From Actinopolyspora biskrensis (GTDB lineage: Bacteria > Actinomycetota > Actinomycetes > Mycobacteriales > Pseudonocardiaceae): DNA of 64,000 bases. A program made the position numbers and the translations under genes. Shown here one piece after another: positions 20,788-29,632 of the stretch. The stretch spans positions 310,001 through 374,000 of the forward strand of contig NZ_JACBYW010000001.1 of the NCBI RefSeq assembly GCF_013408175.1, read 5' to 3'. The first letter of the stretch is position 1. Each line of letters opens with the position of its first letter. Under the pieces are notes generated by a model that worked only from the letters and a program-made list of their open reading frames with translations, was not told where the DNA came from and did no database searches.

Positions 20788-21990
20788 GTGAAGAATCTCG
20801 ACGACCTGTTGGGCGAGGGGGTTCAGGGCAGGAACGTACTGGTGCGTGCCGACCTGAACGTCCCGCTGGACGGCGAAACCATCACCGACGACGGCAGGGT
20901 GCGCGCCGCGCTCCCGACGATCGAGAAGCTGACCTCGGCCGGGGCACGCGTGGTGCTCGCCGCGCACCTCGGCAGGCCGGAGGGTGCGCCGGACACCCGT
21001 TATTCGCTCGCCCCGGTGGCGCGCAGGCTCGGTGAGCTGCTCGGTTCCGAGGTCGCGCTGGCCGACGACGTGGTCGGCTCGTCGGCGCACGAGGTCGTGG
21101 GCGGGCTGGCCGACGGCCGGGTCGCCATGCTGCAGAACGTGCGTTTCGACCCGAGGGAGACCAGCAAGGACGACGCGGAGCGGGGCGAGCTGGCCGACGC
21201 CCTCGTCGAGGTGGTCGGGAACTCGGCCGCCTTCGTCTCGGACGGCTTCGGCGTGGTCCACCGCAAGCAGGCCTCGGTCTACGATCTCGCTACCAAGCTG
21301 CCCTGCTACGCGGGTGGGCTGGTGCTCGACGAGGTCGAGGTGCTGCGGACGCTGACCGGCGACCCGCGGCGGCCCTATGTCGTGCTGCTCGGCGGCTCCA
21401 AGGTCTCGGACAAGATCGAGGTCATCAACGCCCTGCTGCCGAAGGTGGACAGGCTGGTCATCGGCGGTGGCATGGCCTACACCTTCCTCGCCGCGCTGGG
21501 CAACTCCGTGGGCGATTCGCTGCTGCAGCAGGATCAGATCGCCACCACCAAGCAGTTGCTGGACGAGCACGGCGACAAGCTGGTGCTGCCGGTGGACGTG
21601 GTGGTCGCCGACCGCTTCGCCGACGACGCGAACACCCAGGTGGTCCCGTCCGACGCCATCCCGCGGGGCTGGCAGGGGCTGGACATCGGTCCGCGCACCG
21701 TCGAGCGCTACACCGAGATCCTCGGGTCGGCGAGCACCGTGTTCTGGAACGGCCCGACCGGCGTGTTCGAGTTCTCGAACTTCGCCGAGGGGACCCGCGG
21801 GGTGGCCAAGGCGATCGCCGACTCCGACGCGTTCAGCGTCGTCGGCGGCGGTGACTCCGCGGCCGCCGTCCGCACGCTCGGTCTGGACGAGCAGCGGTTC
21901 TCGCACATCTCCACCGGAGGCGGGGCCTCGCTGGAGTTCCTCGAGGGTAAGAAGCTGCCCGGTGTGGCCGTACTGGAAGGCGAGGTCTGA
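20788..21990 (+). CDS. pgk: Phosphoglycerate kinase
   Basis: Makes ATP from 1,3-bisphosphoglycerate. 400 residues, the standard length, with [13 protein letters not shown] and [10 protein letters not shown] at the substrate face, the [17 protein letters not shown] hinge region, and the nucleotide end [11 protein letters not shown] and [11 protein letters not shown]. The GTG at 20788 is fixed by CCTGGAGGAG just upstream; the longer upstream frame runs into the repeat. It ends two bases before tpiA. Confidence 0.97.
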   Translation: MKNLDDLLGEGVQGRNVLVRADLNVPLDGETITDDGRVRAALPTIEKLTSAGARVVLAAHLGRPEGAPDTRYSLAPVARRLGELLGSEVALADDVVGSSAHEVVGGLADGRVAMLQNVRFDPRETSKDDAERGELADALVEVVGNSAAFVSDGFGVVHRKQASVYDLATKLPCYAGGLVLDEVEVLRTLTGDPRRPYVVLLGGSKVSDKIEVINALLPKVDRLVIGGGMAYTFLAALGNSVGDSLLQQDQIATTKQLLDEHGDKLVLPVDVVVADRFADDANTQVVPSDAIPRGWQGLDIGPRTVERYTEILGSASTVFWNGPTGVFEFSNFAEGTRGVAKAIADSDAFSVVGGGDSAAAVRTLGLDEQRFSHISTGGGASLEFLEGKKLPGVAVLEGEV

Positions 21991-21992
21991 TC

Positions 21993-22778
21993 ATGTCCAG
22001 GCAACCGTTGCTGGCGGGCAACTGGAAGATGAACCTCAACCACCTCGAGGCGATCGCTCTGGTGCAGAAGATCGCCTTCGCCCTGCCGGAGAAGTACTTC
22101 GACAAGGTCGAGGTGGCCGTGCTGCCCCCCTTCACCGATCTGCGCAGCGTGCAGACCCTGATCGACGGGGACAAGCTGCTGCTCCGCCACGGGGCCCAGG
22201 ACGTCTCGCCGCACGACTCGGGGGCCTACACCGGCGACGTTTCCGCCCCGATGCTGGCCAAGCTCGGCTGCGACTACGTCGTCACGGGCCACTCCGAACG
22301 TCGTGAGCACCACGGTGAGACCGACGAGACCGTCAACCGGAAGACGCGGGCCGTGCTCAAGCACGAGATGACGCCGATCCTGTGCGTGGGCGAGCCGCTC
22401 GACGTCCGCGAGGCGGGCGACCACGTGCGGCACTGCACGAGCCAGCTCATCGAGGGCCTGAAGGGGCTCAAGCAGGAGCAGGTCGCGCGTGCCGTGATCG
22501 CCTACGAGCCGGTTTGGGCCATCGGCACCGGCAAGGTGGCCACCTCCGAGGACGCCCAGGAGGTCTGCGCGGCCCTGCGGGGCGCTCTGGTGGACAAGTA
22601 CGGTTCGGAGATCGCCGAGCAGGTCCGTATCCTGTACGGGGGTTCGGTCAAGTCCAGCAACATCTCCGAGCTGCTGGGCCAGGGCGATGTGGACGGCGCC
22701 CTGGTCGGCGGTGCGAGTCTCAACGGCGACGAGTTCGCCAAGATGAGCGCGATGGCAGCGGGTGGACCACTGCCGTGA
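21993..22778 (+). CDS. tpiA: Triosephosphate isomerase
   Basis: Interconverts dihydroxyacetone phosphate and glyceraldehyde 3-phosphate. 261 residues with every hallmark: LAGNWKMN (Asn and Lys), VTGHSERRE (His electrophile), [12 protein letters not shown] (catalytic Glu and mobile loop) and [16 protein letters not shown] for the phosphate site. It is co-transcribed with pgk, with only two bases between stop and ATG. Confidence 0.97.
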   Translation: MSRQPLLAGNWKMNLNHLEAIALVQKIAFALPEKYFDKVEVAVLPPFTDLRSVQTLIDGDKLLLRHGAQDVSPHDSGAYTGDVSAPMLAKLGCDYVVTGHSERREHHGETDETVNRKTRAVLKHEMTPILCVGEPLDVREAGDHVRHCTSQLIEGLKGLKQEQVARAVIAYEPVWAIGTGKVATSEDAQEVCAALRGALVDKYGSEIAEQVRILYGGSVKSSNISELLGQGDVDGALVGGASLNGDEFAKMSAMAAGGPLP

Positions 22779-22787
22779 ACGATTCCG

Positions 22788-22816
22788 CGGCGGACGGTCG
22801 CAAGGGCCGTCCGCCG
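22788..22816 (+). terminator. Hairpin terminator after tpiA
   Basis: CGGCGGACGG and CCGTCCGCCG give a perfect 10-bp stem with a nine-base loop, starting ten bases after the tpiA stop. It ends the pgk-tpiA transcript. Confidence 0.6.
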
Positions 22817-22903
22817 GGAAGCGCTGTGAAAACGGTCGGAGTCCGGCCTGCCGCGTGAGCACGCTGATGCGAACTGCTGCCCCACGGTGGGTGGCCGATT
22901 CGG

Positions 22904-22909
22904 TAGGCT
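22904..22909 (+). promoter_or_regulatory. Candidate -10 box for secG
   Basis: TAGGCT stands 31 bases before the secG ATG, leaving room for a short leader with the GAGG ribosome binding site. The terminator upstream makes an independent secG promoter likely. Confidence 0.35.
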
Positions 22910-22940
22910 TGCCACGAACCGTGGTGTGAACGAGGACGAT

Positions 22941-23177
22941 ATGACACTTTTGCTGCAGATCATGGTCCTGCTGACCAGCATCATGCTGGTGCTGCTCGTG
23001 CTGCTGCACCGTGCGAAGGGCGGCGGGCTCTCCTCGCTGTTCGGCGGCGGTGTGCAGTCCAACCTCGCCGGGTCCAGTGTCGCGGAGAAGAACCTGGACA
23101 GGATGACGTTGTTCGTCATCGCGCTGTGGGTGATCTCGATCATTGGAACCGGGCTGTTGATCAAGATGAGCGCCTGA
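22941..23177 (+). CDS. secG: Protein translocase subunit SecG
   Basis: Small auxiliary subunit of the SecYEG channel. 78 residues with two membrane helices (about 3-21 and 52-73) joined by the typical Gly/Ser-rich loop HRAKGGGLSSLFGGGVQ. The ATG at 22941 is taken because GAGG lies six bases upstream; an in-frame GTG at 22926 is less favourable. Placement directly after tpiA is conserved in actinobacteria. Confidence 0.95.
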   Translation: MTLLLQIMVLLTSIMLVLLVLLHRAKGGGLSSLFGGGVQSNLAGSSVAEKNLDRMTLFVIALWVISIIGTGLLIKMSA

Positions 23178-23280
23178 CGGGACGCGGTCGGGCGGTTCCG
23201 GCCGTCCGACCGCTTCGATCTGCGGTCTCGGTCCACCCGGTTTCGGTCCGTTCAAAGGCGGGTACGGTGGGTGAAAGCTG

Positions 23281-23634
23281 ATGACTGGCGGTAATGCGAT
23301 ACGTGGTATGCGGCTCGGCTCCGGAACGATCAGCGGTGATGTGGAGCGGGGGGAGTCGGCGCCTCGCCAGCGAGTGGAGTACTGGTGCGACAACGGGCAC
23401 CGGGTGGAACCCTCCTTCGCCGCGGATGCGCGGGTCCCCGAGATCTGGGAGTGCACGCAGTGCGGTCTTCCGGCGGGGCGTGACAGGGAGAACCCGCCCT
23501 CGCCGAAGCGCAACGAGCCGTACAAGAGCCATCTCGCCTATGTGAAGGAACGGCGCAGTGACGCCGACGGGATGGAACTGCTGGACGAGGCGTTGAGCAG
23601 GTTGCGGGATCGGCGCGGTCGGTCCGAGCGGTGA
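23281..23634 (+). CDS. rbpA: RNA polymerase-binding protein RbpA
   Basis: Actinobacteria-specific transcription factor that binds RNA polymerase and the principal sigma factor and stabilises open complexes. 117 residues: the N-terminal GNAIRGMRLGSG, the zinc-ribbon-like core with YWCDNGH and ECTQCGLPAG, and the C-terminal sigma-interacting YKSHLAYVKERRS helix. A TACGGT box 12 bases upstream of the ATG may be its -10, giving a leader of only a few bases. A textbook intrinsic terminator follows. Confidence 0.95.
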   Translation: MTGGNAIRGMRLGSGTISGDVERGESAPRQRVEYWCDNGHRVEPSFAADARVPEIWECTQCGLPAGRDRENPPSPKRNEPYKSHLAYVKERRSDADGMELLDEALSRLRDRRGRSER

Positions 23635-23695
23635 GCGGTCCCGACGGGTGAGTTCCGCCGGGCCGGTTTCGCAGCCCGGCCGGTGTGTTCCGCCG

Positions 23696-23735
23696 CGGTG
23701 GAGGCACGGATGTCGACGTGCCTCCACCGTTTTTT
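23696..23735 (+). terminator. Intrinsic terminator after rbpA
   Basis: CGGTGGAGGCACG and CGTGCCTCCACCG pair perfectly over 13 bp around an eight-base loop, followed by TTTTTT. This is the clearest rho-independent terminator in the window. A weaker hairpin (GCCGGGC/GCCCGGC) precedes it. Confidence 0.9.
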
Positions 23736-23856
23736 CGTTCCGGGGTCCGGCCGGGAGCGGCAGCCGGTGCGGGAGGTGTCCGCGCGTGGCGGGACCGGAG
23801 TTTTCGTGAGAGTTTGGCGCCGGAAAGCGATGTCACGGTTCCGGGAAGGAAAGCAC

Positions 23857-24753
23857 ATGCGCGCCATCCAGTTCTCCGACTACGGGTCTTCGGAAGTGTT
23901 GAAGCTCGTGGAGGTGGGCGTTCCGGAACCGGGGGCGGGACAGGTCCGTGTCGCTGTTCGCGTGGCCGGGGTCAATCCGCTGGACTGGAAGCTTCGCAGC
24001 GGTGTGATGACCGAGCTCTCCCTGCCGCGGCGCCCTGGTATGGAGTTGGCCGGTGTGGTCGACGCCGTGGGGGCGTCCGCCTCCTTCGAGGTGGGTGACG
24101 AGGTGTTCGGGTGGGCCGAGACCGGTTCCTACGCCGAGTACGCCCTGGCCTCGCTGGTGGCCCGCAAGCCGGCCGAACTGTCGTGGCGGGACGCCGCCGC
24201 CCTGCCGGTGGCGGGGGCGACCGCGCTGCGGGTGCTGCGGCAGCTGGAGCTCCGGGAGGGCGAGGTGCTGCTGCTGCACGGGGCGAGCGGGGCGGTCGGC
24301 CGGTTCGCCACGCAGCTCGCCGTGGACCTGGGGGCGACGGTGATCGGCACGGCCGGTGAGCAGCGTTTCGAGGACCTCCGTTCGCTGGGGGCGACGCCGG
24401 TGGCCTACGGCGCGGGGCTGGTCGAGCGGGTACGGGAGATCACTTCTCGGGTGGACGCGGTGTTCGACGCGGCGGGCCAGAACGTGCTGCCGGAGTCGGT
24501 GAAGCTGCGCGGCACCACCGACAGGGTCATCACCATCGCAGATCCGCGGGCCTCCGAGCTGGGGGTGACCTTCTCGAGCGGGGGGTCCGGGGAGCGGAGC
24601 TCGGAGCTGCTGGACGAGATCGTCGAGCGCGTCGTCGCGGGGAAGCTGAGCGTGCGGCACGCGCGGGCGTACCCGTTGAGCGAGGCGGCCGCGGCCCAGG
24701 ACGACAGCGAGACCGGCCACAGCGGCGGCAAGATCACGCTCGACGTCGTGTGA
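23857..24753 (+). CDS. NADP-dependent MDR oxidoreductase (quinone reductase-like)
   Basis: 298-residue medium-chain reductase without zinc ligands. Domain order is the GroES-like barrel (MRAIQFSDYGSSEVLKL; VNPLDWKLRSGVM; PGMELAGVVDAVG) and then the Rossmann fold with VLLLHGASGAVGRFATQLA. Close relatives reduce quinones or unsaturated carbonyls with NADPH; the substrate here is unknown. AAGGAAAG precedes the ATG at 23857. It stands alone between the rbpA terminator and a composite repeat and is the first gene of the accessory region. Confidence 0.85.
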   Translation: MRAIQFSDYGSSEVLKLVEVGVPEPGAGQVRVAVRVAGVNPLDWKLRSGVMTELSLPRRPGMELAGVVDAVGASASFEVGDEVFGWAETGSYAEYALASLVARKPAELSWRDAAALPVAGATALRVLRQLELREGEVLLLHGASGAVGRFATQLAVDLGATVIGTAGEQRFEDLRSLGATPVAYGAGLVERVREITSRVDAVFDAAGQNVLPESVKLRGTTDRVITIADPRASELGVTFSSGGSGERSSELLDEIVERVVAGKLSVRHARAYPLSEAAAAQDDSETGHSGGKITLDVV

Positions 24754-24772
24754 TCCGCAGCGTAGCCCTCTG

Positions 24773-25163
24773 CGGAGCTTCGTGCGCCTGGTCGGGTGGT
24801 TGCTTAGCCGTCGCGTGAGTCGGCGCCTTGCTGCGTTGGGCCGCTCTTGAGTGGCGGCCTACGCGGCGAGCGGCCCGGCCTTGCGATGCATCCGACTCGC
24901 GCACCGGAGCTTCTCGTTCCAGGTAGGTTGAAGCGCTCGCGTCGACCGAGGCCTTTCGCCGGAAGTGCGCAGCGTTCTCCTGCGGCGCGGGCAGCGCCGA
25001 GCTGCCGGAAGAAGGACACCGTCCAACGCGAGTGCTTACGAGCCTGCGCAACCCGACCGACCGCGGGTTCTCTCGTGGTGCTCTCGCGAGGAAGGCCCGA
25101 CGTGGCGTGTGGCTACTCGATGTCGGGCCTGGCCGGAGCGAGAGCCCGCGAGAGGTTCCGCCA
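24773..25163 (+). repeat. Composite intergenic repeat (A + linker + B), second copy
   Basis: Fills most of the 451-bp gap between the oxidoreductase and the convergent GntR gene. The A part (24773-24930) has CGTGAGTCGGCGCC and CATCCGACTCGCGC as distant inverted arms, then a linker shared with 131-260 (CCGGAAGTGCGCAG, GTCCAACGCGAG, GCTTACGAGCCTG), then the B hairpin. The order and orientation A-linker-B equal those at 1-363, so the composite is a unit that has been copied. No gene is supported inside it. Confidence 0.75.
25062..25163 (+). repeat. Dispersed hairpin repeat, family B, copy in composite
   Basis: Best-preserved family B copy. CTCTCG, GCTCTCGCGAG and GGCCCGACGT on the left face ATGTCGGGCC, CGAGAG and CGCGAGAGG on the right, around the loop GGCGTGTGGCTACTCG. 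It ends 42 bases before the stop of the convergent GntR gene and may therefore act as its terminator. Confidence 0.8.
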
Positions 25164-25204
25164 CCCGCGCCGCCAACGCAGAAAGAGCAGCCGACCCTCC
25201 AGTC

Positions 25205-25921
25205 CTAAGCGAGATAGGCCTTGCGCACGGGGCGGGTGGGTCCACTGGTGAAGTACTCGGGTGTTCTCGCCTTGACCGCGTCGATGTCGTGGAAGACCTC
25301 GCGGAGGTGCGAGCGGAGGGCTTCTTCCGCGGCTTCCGGGGGGCCGGACTCGAGCTGGTCGACGATCTCCGTGTGTTGCTCCAGCATCCGCTCCAGGGTG
25401 TCGGCGATGGGCAGGCACGCCCGACGAGCTCGGTCGAGGTGCGCCTTGGCCGAGCTGACCACGTCCCAGGCGGCCTCGTGGTTGGCCAGCCGCAGCATCG
25501 TGGCGTGCAGCGTCTCGTCCAGCTCGAAGAACCGGTCGACGTCCCGCGCTTTCACGGCCAGCTGCTGTTGTTCGAGGTTCTCCCGGAGCTTTTTCAACTG
25601 GGGCCGTTCGATGGTCAGGGTCAGTTCGCGGAAGGAGGCCAGTTCCAGCGCTTCGCGGATGAACTGCGCGTCGGCCACCGCTGTCGGGTCGATCCGGGAG
25701 ACGAAGGTGCCCACTTGGGGGTAGATCTCCACCAGGCCGTCGTTGGAGAGCAGGATGAGCGCCTCGCGGACGGGTGTGCGGCTCACGCTCAGTTCGGCGG
25801 CCAGCTCGTTCTCCGCGATACCACTTCCCGGTTCGAGAGTCAGATCGAGGATGCGGCGCCGCACCTCGGCTGTGGCCAGGTCGCGTGAGGTCCTCGTGCT
25901 GTTGTTTCGTGAGCGCATCAC
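25205..25921 (-). CDS. GntR-family (FadR/FCD subfamily) regulator
   Basis: 238-residue repressor-type regulator, read away from the sugar-acid operon. The winged helix-turn-helix (about 18-75: ELAAELSVSRTPVREALILLSNDGLVEI) is followed by an all-helical FCD ligand domain whose metal-binding residues appear in RFFELDETLHATM (Asp, His), EQHTEIV and SHLREV (His). FCD regulators usually sense carboxylated sugars or organic acids, matching the divergent operon. The GTG at 25921 (ATG at 25918 follows) lies seven bases after AGGA. A consensus operator lies in the divergent promoter region. Confidence 0.9.
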   Translation of the reverse strand: MMRSRNNSTRTSRDLATAEVRRRILDLTLEPGSGIAENELAAELSVSRTPVREALILLSNDGLVEIYPQVGTFVSRIDPTAVADAQFIREALELASFRELTLTIERPQLKKLRENLEQQQLAVKARDVDRFFELDETLHATMLRLANHEAAWDVVSSAKAHLDRARRACLPIADTLERMLEQHTEIVDQLESGPPEAAEEALRSHLREVFHDIDAVKARTPEYFTSGPTRPVRKAYLA

Positions 25922-25933
25922 CGGTGCATCCTA

Positions 25934-25962
25934 TTGACGAAACGCTAGTGTGGTTCTACTAA
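25934..25962 (+). promoter_or_regulatory. Sigma70-type promoter of the sugar-acid operon
   Basis: TTGACG (25934-25939) and TACTAA (25957-25962) are 17 bases apart in an unusually AT-rich stretch for this genome. Transcription would start about 28 bases before the transporter ATG. Confidence 0.55.
25951..25961. promoter_or_regulatory. GntR/FadR-type operator
   Basis: TGGTTCTACTA fits the FadR-subfamily consensus TNGTNNNACNA at every fixed position. It overlaps the -10 region of the operon promoter, so bound regulator would block transcription, and it lies 30 bases from the regulator gene, allowing autoregulation. Confidence 0.6.
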
Positions 25963-25996
25963 TATACTAGCATATTGCCGCCTCGCCGGAGTTCGA

Positions 25997-27397
25997 ATGA
26001 CTACCGAGACATCCACGTCGGCACGGGATCCCTACGTGCTGACCTCCGATGAAGTGAAGGAACCACCAGCGGGCTGGCGTGGATCGTTGCGCTTCCTGGG
26101 TCCGGGGCTGATCCTGAGCGCATCCATCGTCGGCTCTGGGGAGTTGATCGCCACGACGGCGCTGGGCGCCGAGGCCGGCTTCGCGCTGCTCTGGTTGGTC
26201 GTGTTCAGCACGCTGGTCAAGGTGGCGGTGCAGGTCGAGCTCGGGCGCTGGTCGATCGTGACCGGGCAGACCGCTCTGGAGGGTTACAACAAGGTGCCGC
26301 CGCGTTTCCGCGGTCTCGGCTGGATCAGCCTGCTGTGGATCCTGATGGCGGTCGTCAAGGTGCTTCAGGTCGGTGGTGTCGTCGGCGGCCTGGCGGCGGC
26401 CCTGAGCATCCTGATGCCCGTCGGTTCCGGCCCGTTGGAGTTCACCTCGCTGGCGATCTGGACCGCCGTGGTGGTCGTCGCCGCGATCGTGTCGCTGTAC
26501 TCCAACAAGTACACCCTCATCGAGCGCGGCGCCGTCGGACTGACGGTGATCTTCGTGCTGATCACCTGCGTGATCGCCTTCGGGCTGCCGTTCACCGAGG
26601 TCGGCTACGGGCTCGCGGAAGTGCGCACCGGCCTGAGCTTCACGATCCCCGGTGGTGCGGTCGGCGCGGCGATCGCCATGTTCGGGCTCACCGGCGTCAC
26701 CTCGGACGAGATCACCTACTACACCTACTGGTGCATCGAGAAGGGCTACGCCCGCTGGGTGGGTCCGAACGACGGCACTCCCGAGTGGCGCGAGCGTGCC
26801 AGGGGCTGGATCAGGGTGATGTACCGGGACGCCTTGTTGTCCTGGGTCGTCTACACGGTCGGCACGATGGCGTTCTTCGTCATGGGCGCGGCCGTGCTGC
26901 ACCCGGCCGGGCTGGTGCCCGAGGGCAACGACATGATCACCACGCTGTCCCGCACCTACACCGAGACGCTGGGCGAGTGGGCGAGCACGGCCTACCTGCT
27001 GGGCGCGGTGGCGGTGCTCGGCTCCACGCTGTGGGCGGCCCTTCCGAGCTGGACCCGTGTCGCCGCGAACGCGGTCTCCGTCTGCGGTGGGTTCGACTGG
27101 CGCGACACCGCACGCCGCACGTGGTGGATGCGCGCGTTCACAGTCGTGTTCCCGATCACCTGGGGAGCCGCTTACCTGTACTTCAGCTCCCCGGTGTTCA
27201 TGGTCCAGACCGGCGGTTTCATCGGAGGGGTCTTCCTGATCGCGGTGACCGTGGCCACCTGGTACCTGCGCAGGAACGAGGTGGACGAGGGCCTGCGGGG
27301 TGGCAGGTGGTTCTCGGTGGCTCTGACGGTCAGCAGCCTGCTCATCGTCGGGCTCGGCGTCTACACGGCGATCAGCGTTTTCGGGGGTGGGAACTGA
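25997..27397 (+). CDS. Nramp-fold transporter without metal-site motifs
   Basis: 466-residue membrane protein with about 11-12 helices, related to the Nramp divalent-metal transporters. The helix that carries the metal-binding DPGN in true Nramp proteins reads SIVGSGEL here (about 43-50), and the helix with the second site (MPH) reads [12 protein letters not shown] (about 230-241). Both metal motifs are therefore gone. First gene of an operon for sugar-acid breakdown, with its stop overlapping the next start (TGATG), so it is the obvious candidate uptake system for that sugar acid. That role is inference; no such substrate is established for the fold, to my knowledge. Confidence 0.8.
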   Translation: MTTETSTSARDPYVLTSDEVKEPPAGWRGSLRFLGPGLILSASIVGSGELIATTALGAEAGFALLWLVVFSTLVKVAVQVELGRWSIVTGQTALEGYNKVPPRFRGLGWISLLWILMAVVKVLQVGGVVGGLAAALSILMPVGSGPLEFTSLAIWTAVVVVAAIVSLYSNKYTLIERGAVGLTVIFVLITCVIAFGLPFTEVGYGLAEVRTGLSFTIPGGAVGAAIAMFGLTGVTSDEITYYTYWCIEKGYARWVGPNDGTPEWRERARGWIRVMYRDALLSWVVYTVGTMAFFVMGAAVLHPAGLVPEGNDMITTLSRTYTETLGEWASTAYLLGAVAVLGSTLWAALPSWTRVAANAVSVCGGFDWRDTARRTWWMRAFTVVFPITWGAAYLYFSSPVFMVQTGGFIGGVFLIAVTVATWYLRRNEVDEGLRGGRWFSVALTVSSLLIVGLGVYTAISVFGGGN

Positions 27398-28416
27398 TGA
27401 ATCGGACGATGAGCGCCGCGGTGCTGCACGGTGCCGGGGACCTGCGGGTCGAGCAGCGCGCCGTGCCGCGGGCATCCGCGGGCCAGGCGCTGCTCGCGGT
27501 CGGTCACGTGGGGTTGTGCGGTTCCGACGTGCACTACTACCGGGACGGCCGCAACGGGAACAACGAGCTCCGCGCGCCCGCGGTGCTCGGCCACGAGATC
27601 GGCGGGAGGGTCGTCGAGGTCGGCCCGGAGGTCCCGGACGAGCTCGTGGGCGGGACGGTGGTGGTCGAACCGGCGGTGCCCTGCCGTCACTGCTCGTTGT
27701 GCACGGCGGGTCGCTACAACCTCTGCGGGAACGGCCACTGCCTCGGATCGCCGCCCAGCGACGGCGGGCTGGCCGAGTACCTCGCCGTGGACGCCGCCCA
27801 GCTGCACCGGGCGCCCGAGGGGCTGCCCGCGGCGGCAGTCCCCTCGCTCGAACCGCTCGCCGTCGCGGTGCACGCGCTGCGCCGCACCGGCTTCGCCCCC
27901 GGACAGTCCGTGCTGGTGACCGGGGCCGGACCGGTCGGCCTGCTGGTGGCCCAGGTCGCGCTCGCCTGGGGCGCCCGCCGGGTGACGATATCCGATGTGG
28001 ACGAATCGCGTCTGGAGGTCGCCCGAGCGGTCGGCGTCGAGCGCGCCTTCCGCCCGGACGAGCTCGACGGGCTCCGCGTGGAACGCACGCTGGAGTGCTC
28101 CGGGGCGGTGTCCGCTCTGGACACCGGTGTGGCGGCGACCGTCCCCGGAGGTCGGCTGGGGCTGGTCGGCACCGTTCCCGACGAGGCGGTGCGGGCGCGC
28201 CTGGCTCCGGTGCAGCGCTACGAGATCGACCTGGTGGGCGCGTTCCGGTACGCGGGCGGCTTCCCCGAGGCGATCCGGCTGGTCGAGGACGGAGCCGTGG
28301 ACCTCGTCGCGCTCGGCACGGCGAACTACCCCCTGGAACGCGCTGCCGAGGCCCTCGGCCGGGCGAGCGGCGGTACCGGGGTCAAAACGACCGTCGAATG
28401 CACCACGGAAAGGTGA
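27397..28416 (+). CDS. Zinc-dependent aldonate/polyol dehydrogenase (L-idonate or L-gulonate 5-dehydrogenase-like)
   Basis: 339-residue medium-chain dehydrogenase. Catalytic zinc ligands Cys41 ([10 protein letters not shown]), His66 and Glu67 (GHEIGG) and the additional Glu152 (SLEPLAVA) are present, as is the structural zinc set Cys96, Cys99, Cys102 and Cys110. The dinucleotide loop GAGPVG (176-181) is followed by an acidic residue at about 200, which favours NAD. Relatives oxidise L-idonate, sorbitol or L-gulonate. Its neighbours handle D-fructuronate and D-mannonate, so oxidation of L-gulonate at C5 to D-fructuronate is the most coherent role. Its start overlaps the transporter stop. Confidence 0.82.
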   Translation: MNRTMSAAVLHGAGDLRVEQRAVPRASAGQALLAVGHVGLCGSDVHYYRDGRNGNNELRAPAVLGHEIGGRVVEVGPEVPDELVGGTVVVEPAVPCRHCSLCTAGRYNLCGNGHCLGSPPSDGGLAEYLAVDAAQLHRAPEGLPAAAVPSLEPLAVAVHALRRTGFAPGQSVLVTGAGPVGLLVAQVALAWGARRVTISDVDESRLEVARAVGVERAFRPDELDGLRVERTLECSGAVSALDTGVAATVPGGRLGLVGTVPDEAVRARLAPVQRYEIDLVGAFRYAGGFPEAIRLVEDGAVDLVALGTANYPLERAAEALGRASGGTGVKTTVECTTER

Positions 28417-28418
28417 GC

Positions 28419-29627
28419 ATGAAGATCGTGGACGCGAAGGTGATCGTCACATCACCGGGACGCAACTTCGTCACCGTCAAGATCACCACGGAGGACGGTG
28501 TCACCGGGGTCGGCGACGCCACGCTCAACGGGCGCGAGATGGCCGTCGTCGGTTATCTCACCGAGCACGTCTGCCCGCTGCTGATCGGTCGCGAGGCGAG
28601 CCGCATCGAGGACACCTGGCAGTACCTCTACAAGGGGGCCTACTGGCGGCGCGGGCCGGTCACGATGACCGCGATCGCGGGTGTCGACACCGCGCTGTGG
28701 GACATCAAGGGCAAGGTGGCGGGACTGCCCGTCTACCAGCTGCTCGGCGGGCGCAGCCGCGACGGGGTGATGGTCTACGGCCACGCCCAGGGCTCCACGA
28801 TCGAGGAGACCGTGGACGAGGTCGGACGTTACCTCGAACGCGGGTACCGGGCGGTGCGCGCGCAGACCGCGATACCGGGGCTGTCCGGCACCTACGGCAT
28901 CGGTTCGGACGGCGAGCGCTACGAACCGGCGTCCTCCGGGCTGCCGGAGGAGACGCCGTGGTCGACGCCCGCCTACCTCAACCACGTGCCCGAGCTGTTC
29001 GACCGGGTGCGTCGCGAGCACGGCTACGGGTTCCACCTGCTGCACGACGCCCACCACCGGATGAGCCCGAACGAGGCGGCGGGGCTCGCCAAGGCCCTGG
29101 AGCCCTTCCGGCTGTTCTGGCTGGAGGACCCGACACCGGCGGAGGACCAGACGGCGTTCCGCCGGATCCGCGAGCACAGCACCACGCCGCTGGCGACCGG
29201 TGAGATCTTCAACTCCATCCACGACTGCGATCGGCTGATCACCGAGCGGCTGATCGACTACATCCGCACCAGCGTCACGCACGCGGGCGGGATCACGCAC
29301 CTGCGCCGGATCCTGTCGCTGGCCGAGCTGCACGGCGTGCGTTCCGGCTCGCACGGCGCCACCGACCTGTCGCCGGTGTGCATGGCCGCGGCGCTGCACG
29401 TCGACACCGCGATCCCGAACTTCGGCGTTCAGGAGTACATGCCGCACGAGGAGCGGACGAACGAGGTCTTCCCGCACGGCTATCACTTCGCCGACGGGCA
29501 CCTGTACCCGAGCGAGGATCCGGGGCTCGGCGTCGACATCGACGAGAACGCCGCCGAGTCCCACCCGTACGAGCCCGCCTACCTGCCCGTGGCGCGGCTG
29601 CACGACGGATCGATGCACGATTGGTGA
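28419..29627 (+). CDS. manD: D-mannonate dehydratase (enolase superfamily, ManD)
   Basis: Converts D-mannonate to 2-keto-3-deoxygluconate. In the 402 residues the known catalytic positions of characterised ManD enzymes coincide even in numbering: Arg147 and Tyr159 on the mobile loop, metal ligands Asp210, Glu236 (WLEDP) and Glu262 (ATGEIF), and His212. The HGATD loop near 311-315 has Ala where low-activity family members have Pro, which from memory is the mark of efficient mannonate dehydratases. The ATG lies three bases after the dehydrogenase stop, with AAAGGTGAG as ribosome binding site. Gene symbol follows the enzyme family name; E. coli uses unrelated uxuA. Confidence 0.92.
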   Translation: MKIVDAKVIVTSPGRNFVTVKITTEDGVTGVGDATLNGREMAVVGYLTEHVCPLLIGREASRIEDTWQYLYKGAYWRRGPVTMTAIAGVDTALWDIKGKVAGLPVYQLLGGRSRDGVMVYGHAQGSTIEETVDEVGRYLERGYRAVRAQTAIPGLSGTYGIGSDGERYEPASSGLPEETPWSTPAYLNHVPELFDRVRREHGYGFHLLHDAHHRMSPNEAAGLAKALEPFRLFWLEDPTPAEDQTAFRRIREHSTTPLATGEIFNSIHDCDRLITERLIDYIRTSVTHAGGITHLRRILSLAELHGVRSGSHGATDLSPVCMAAALHVDTAIPNFGVQEYMPHEERTNEVFPHGYHFADGHLYPSEDPGLGVDIDENAAESHPYEPAYLPVARLHDGSMHDW

Positions 29628-29632
29628 CCACA

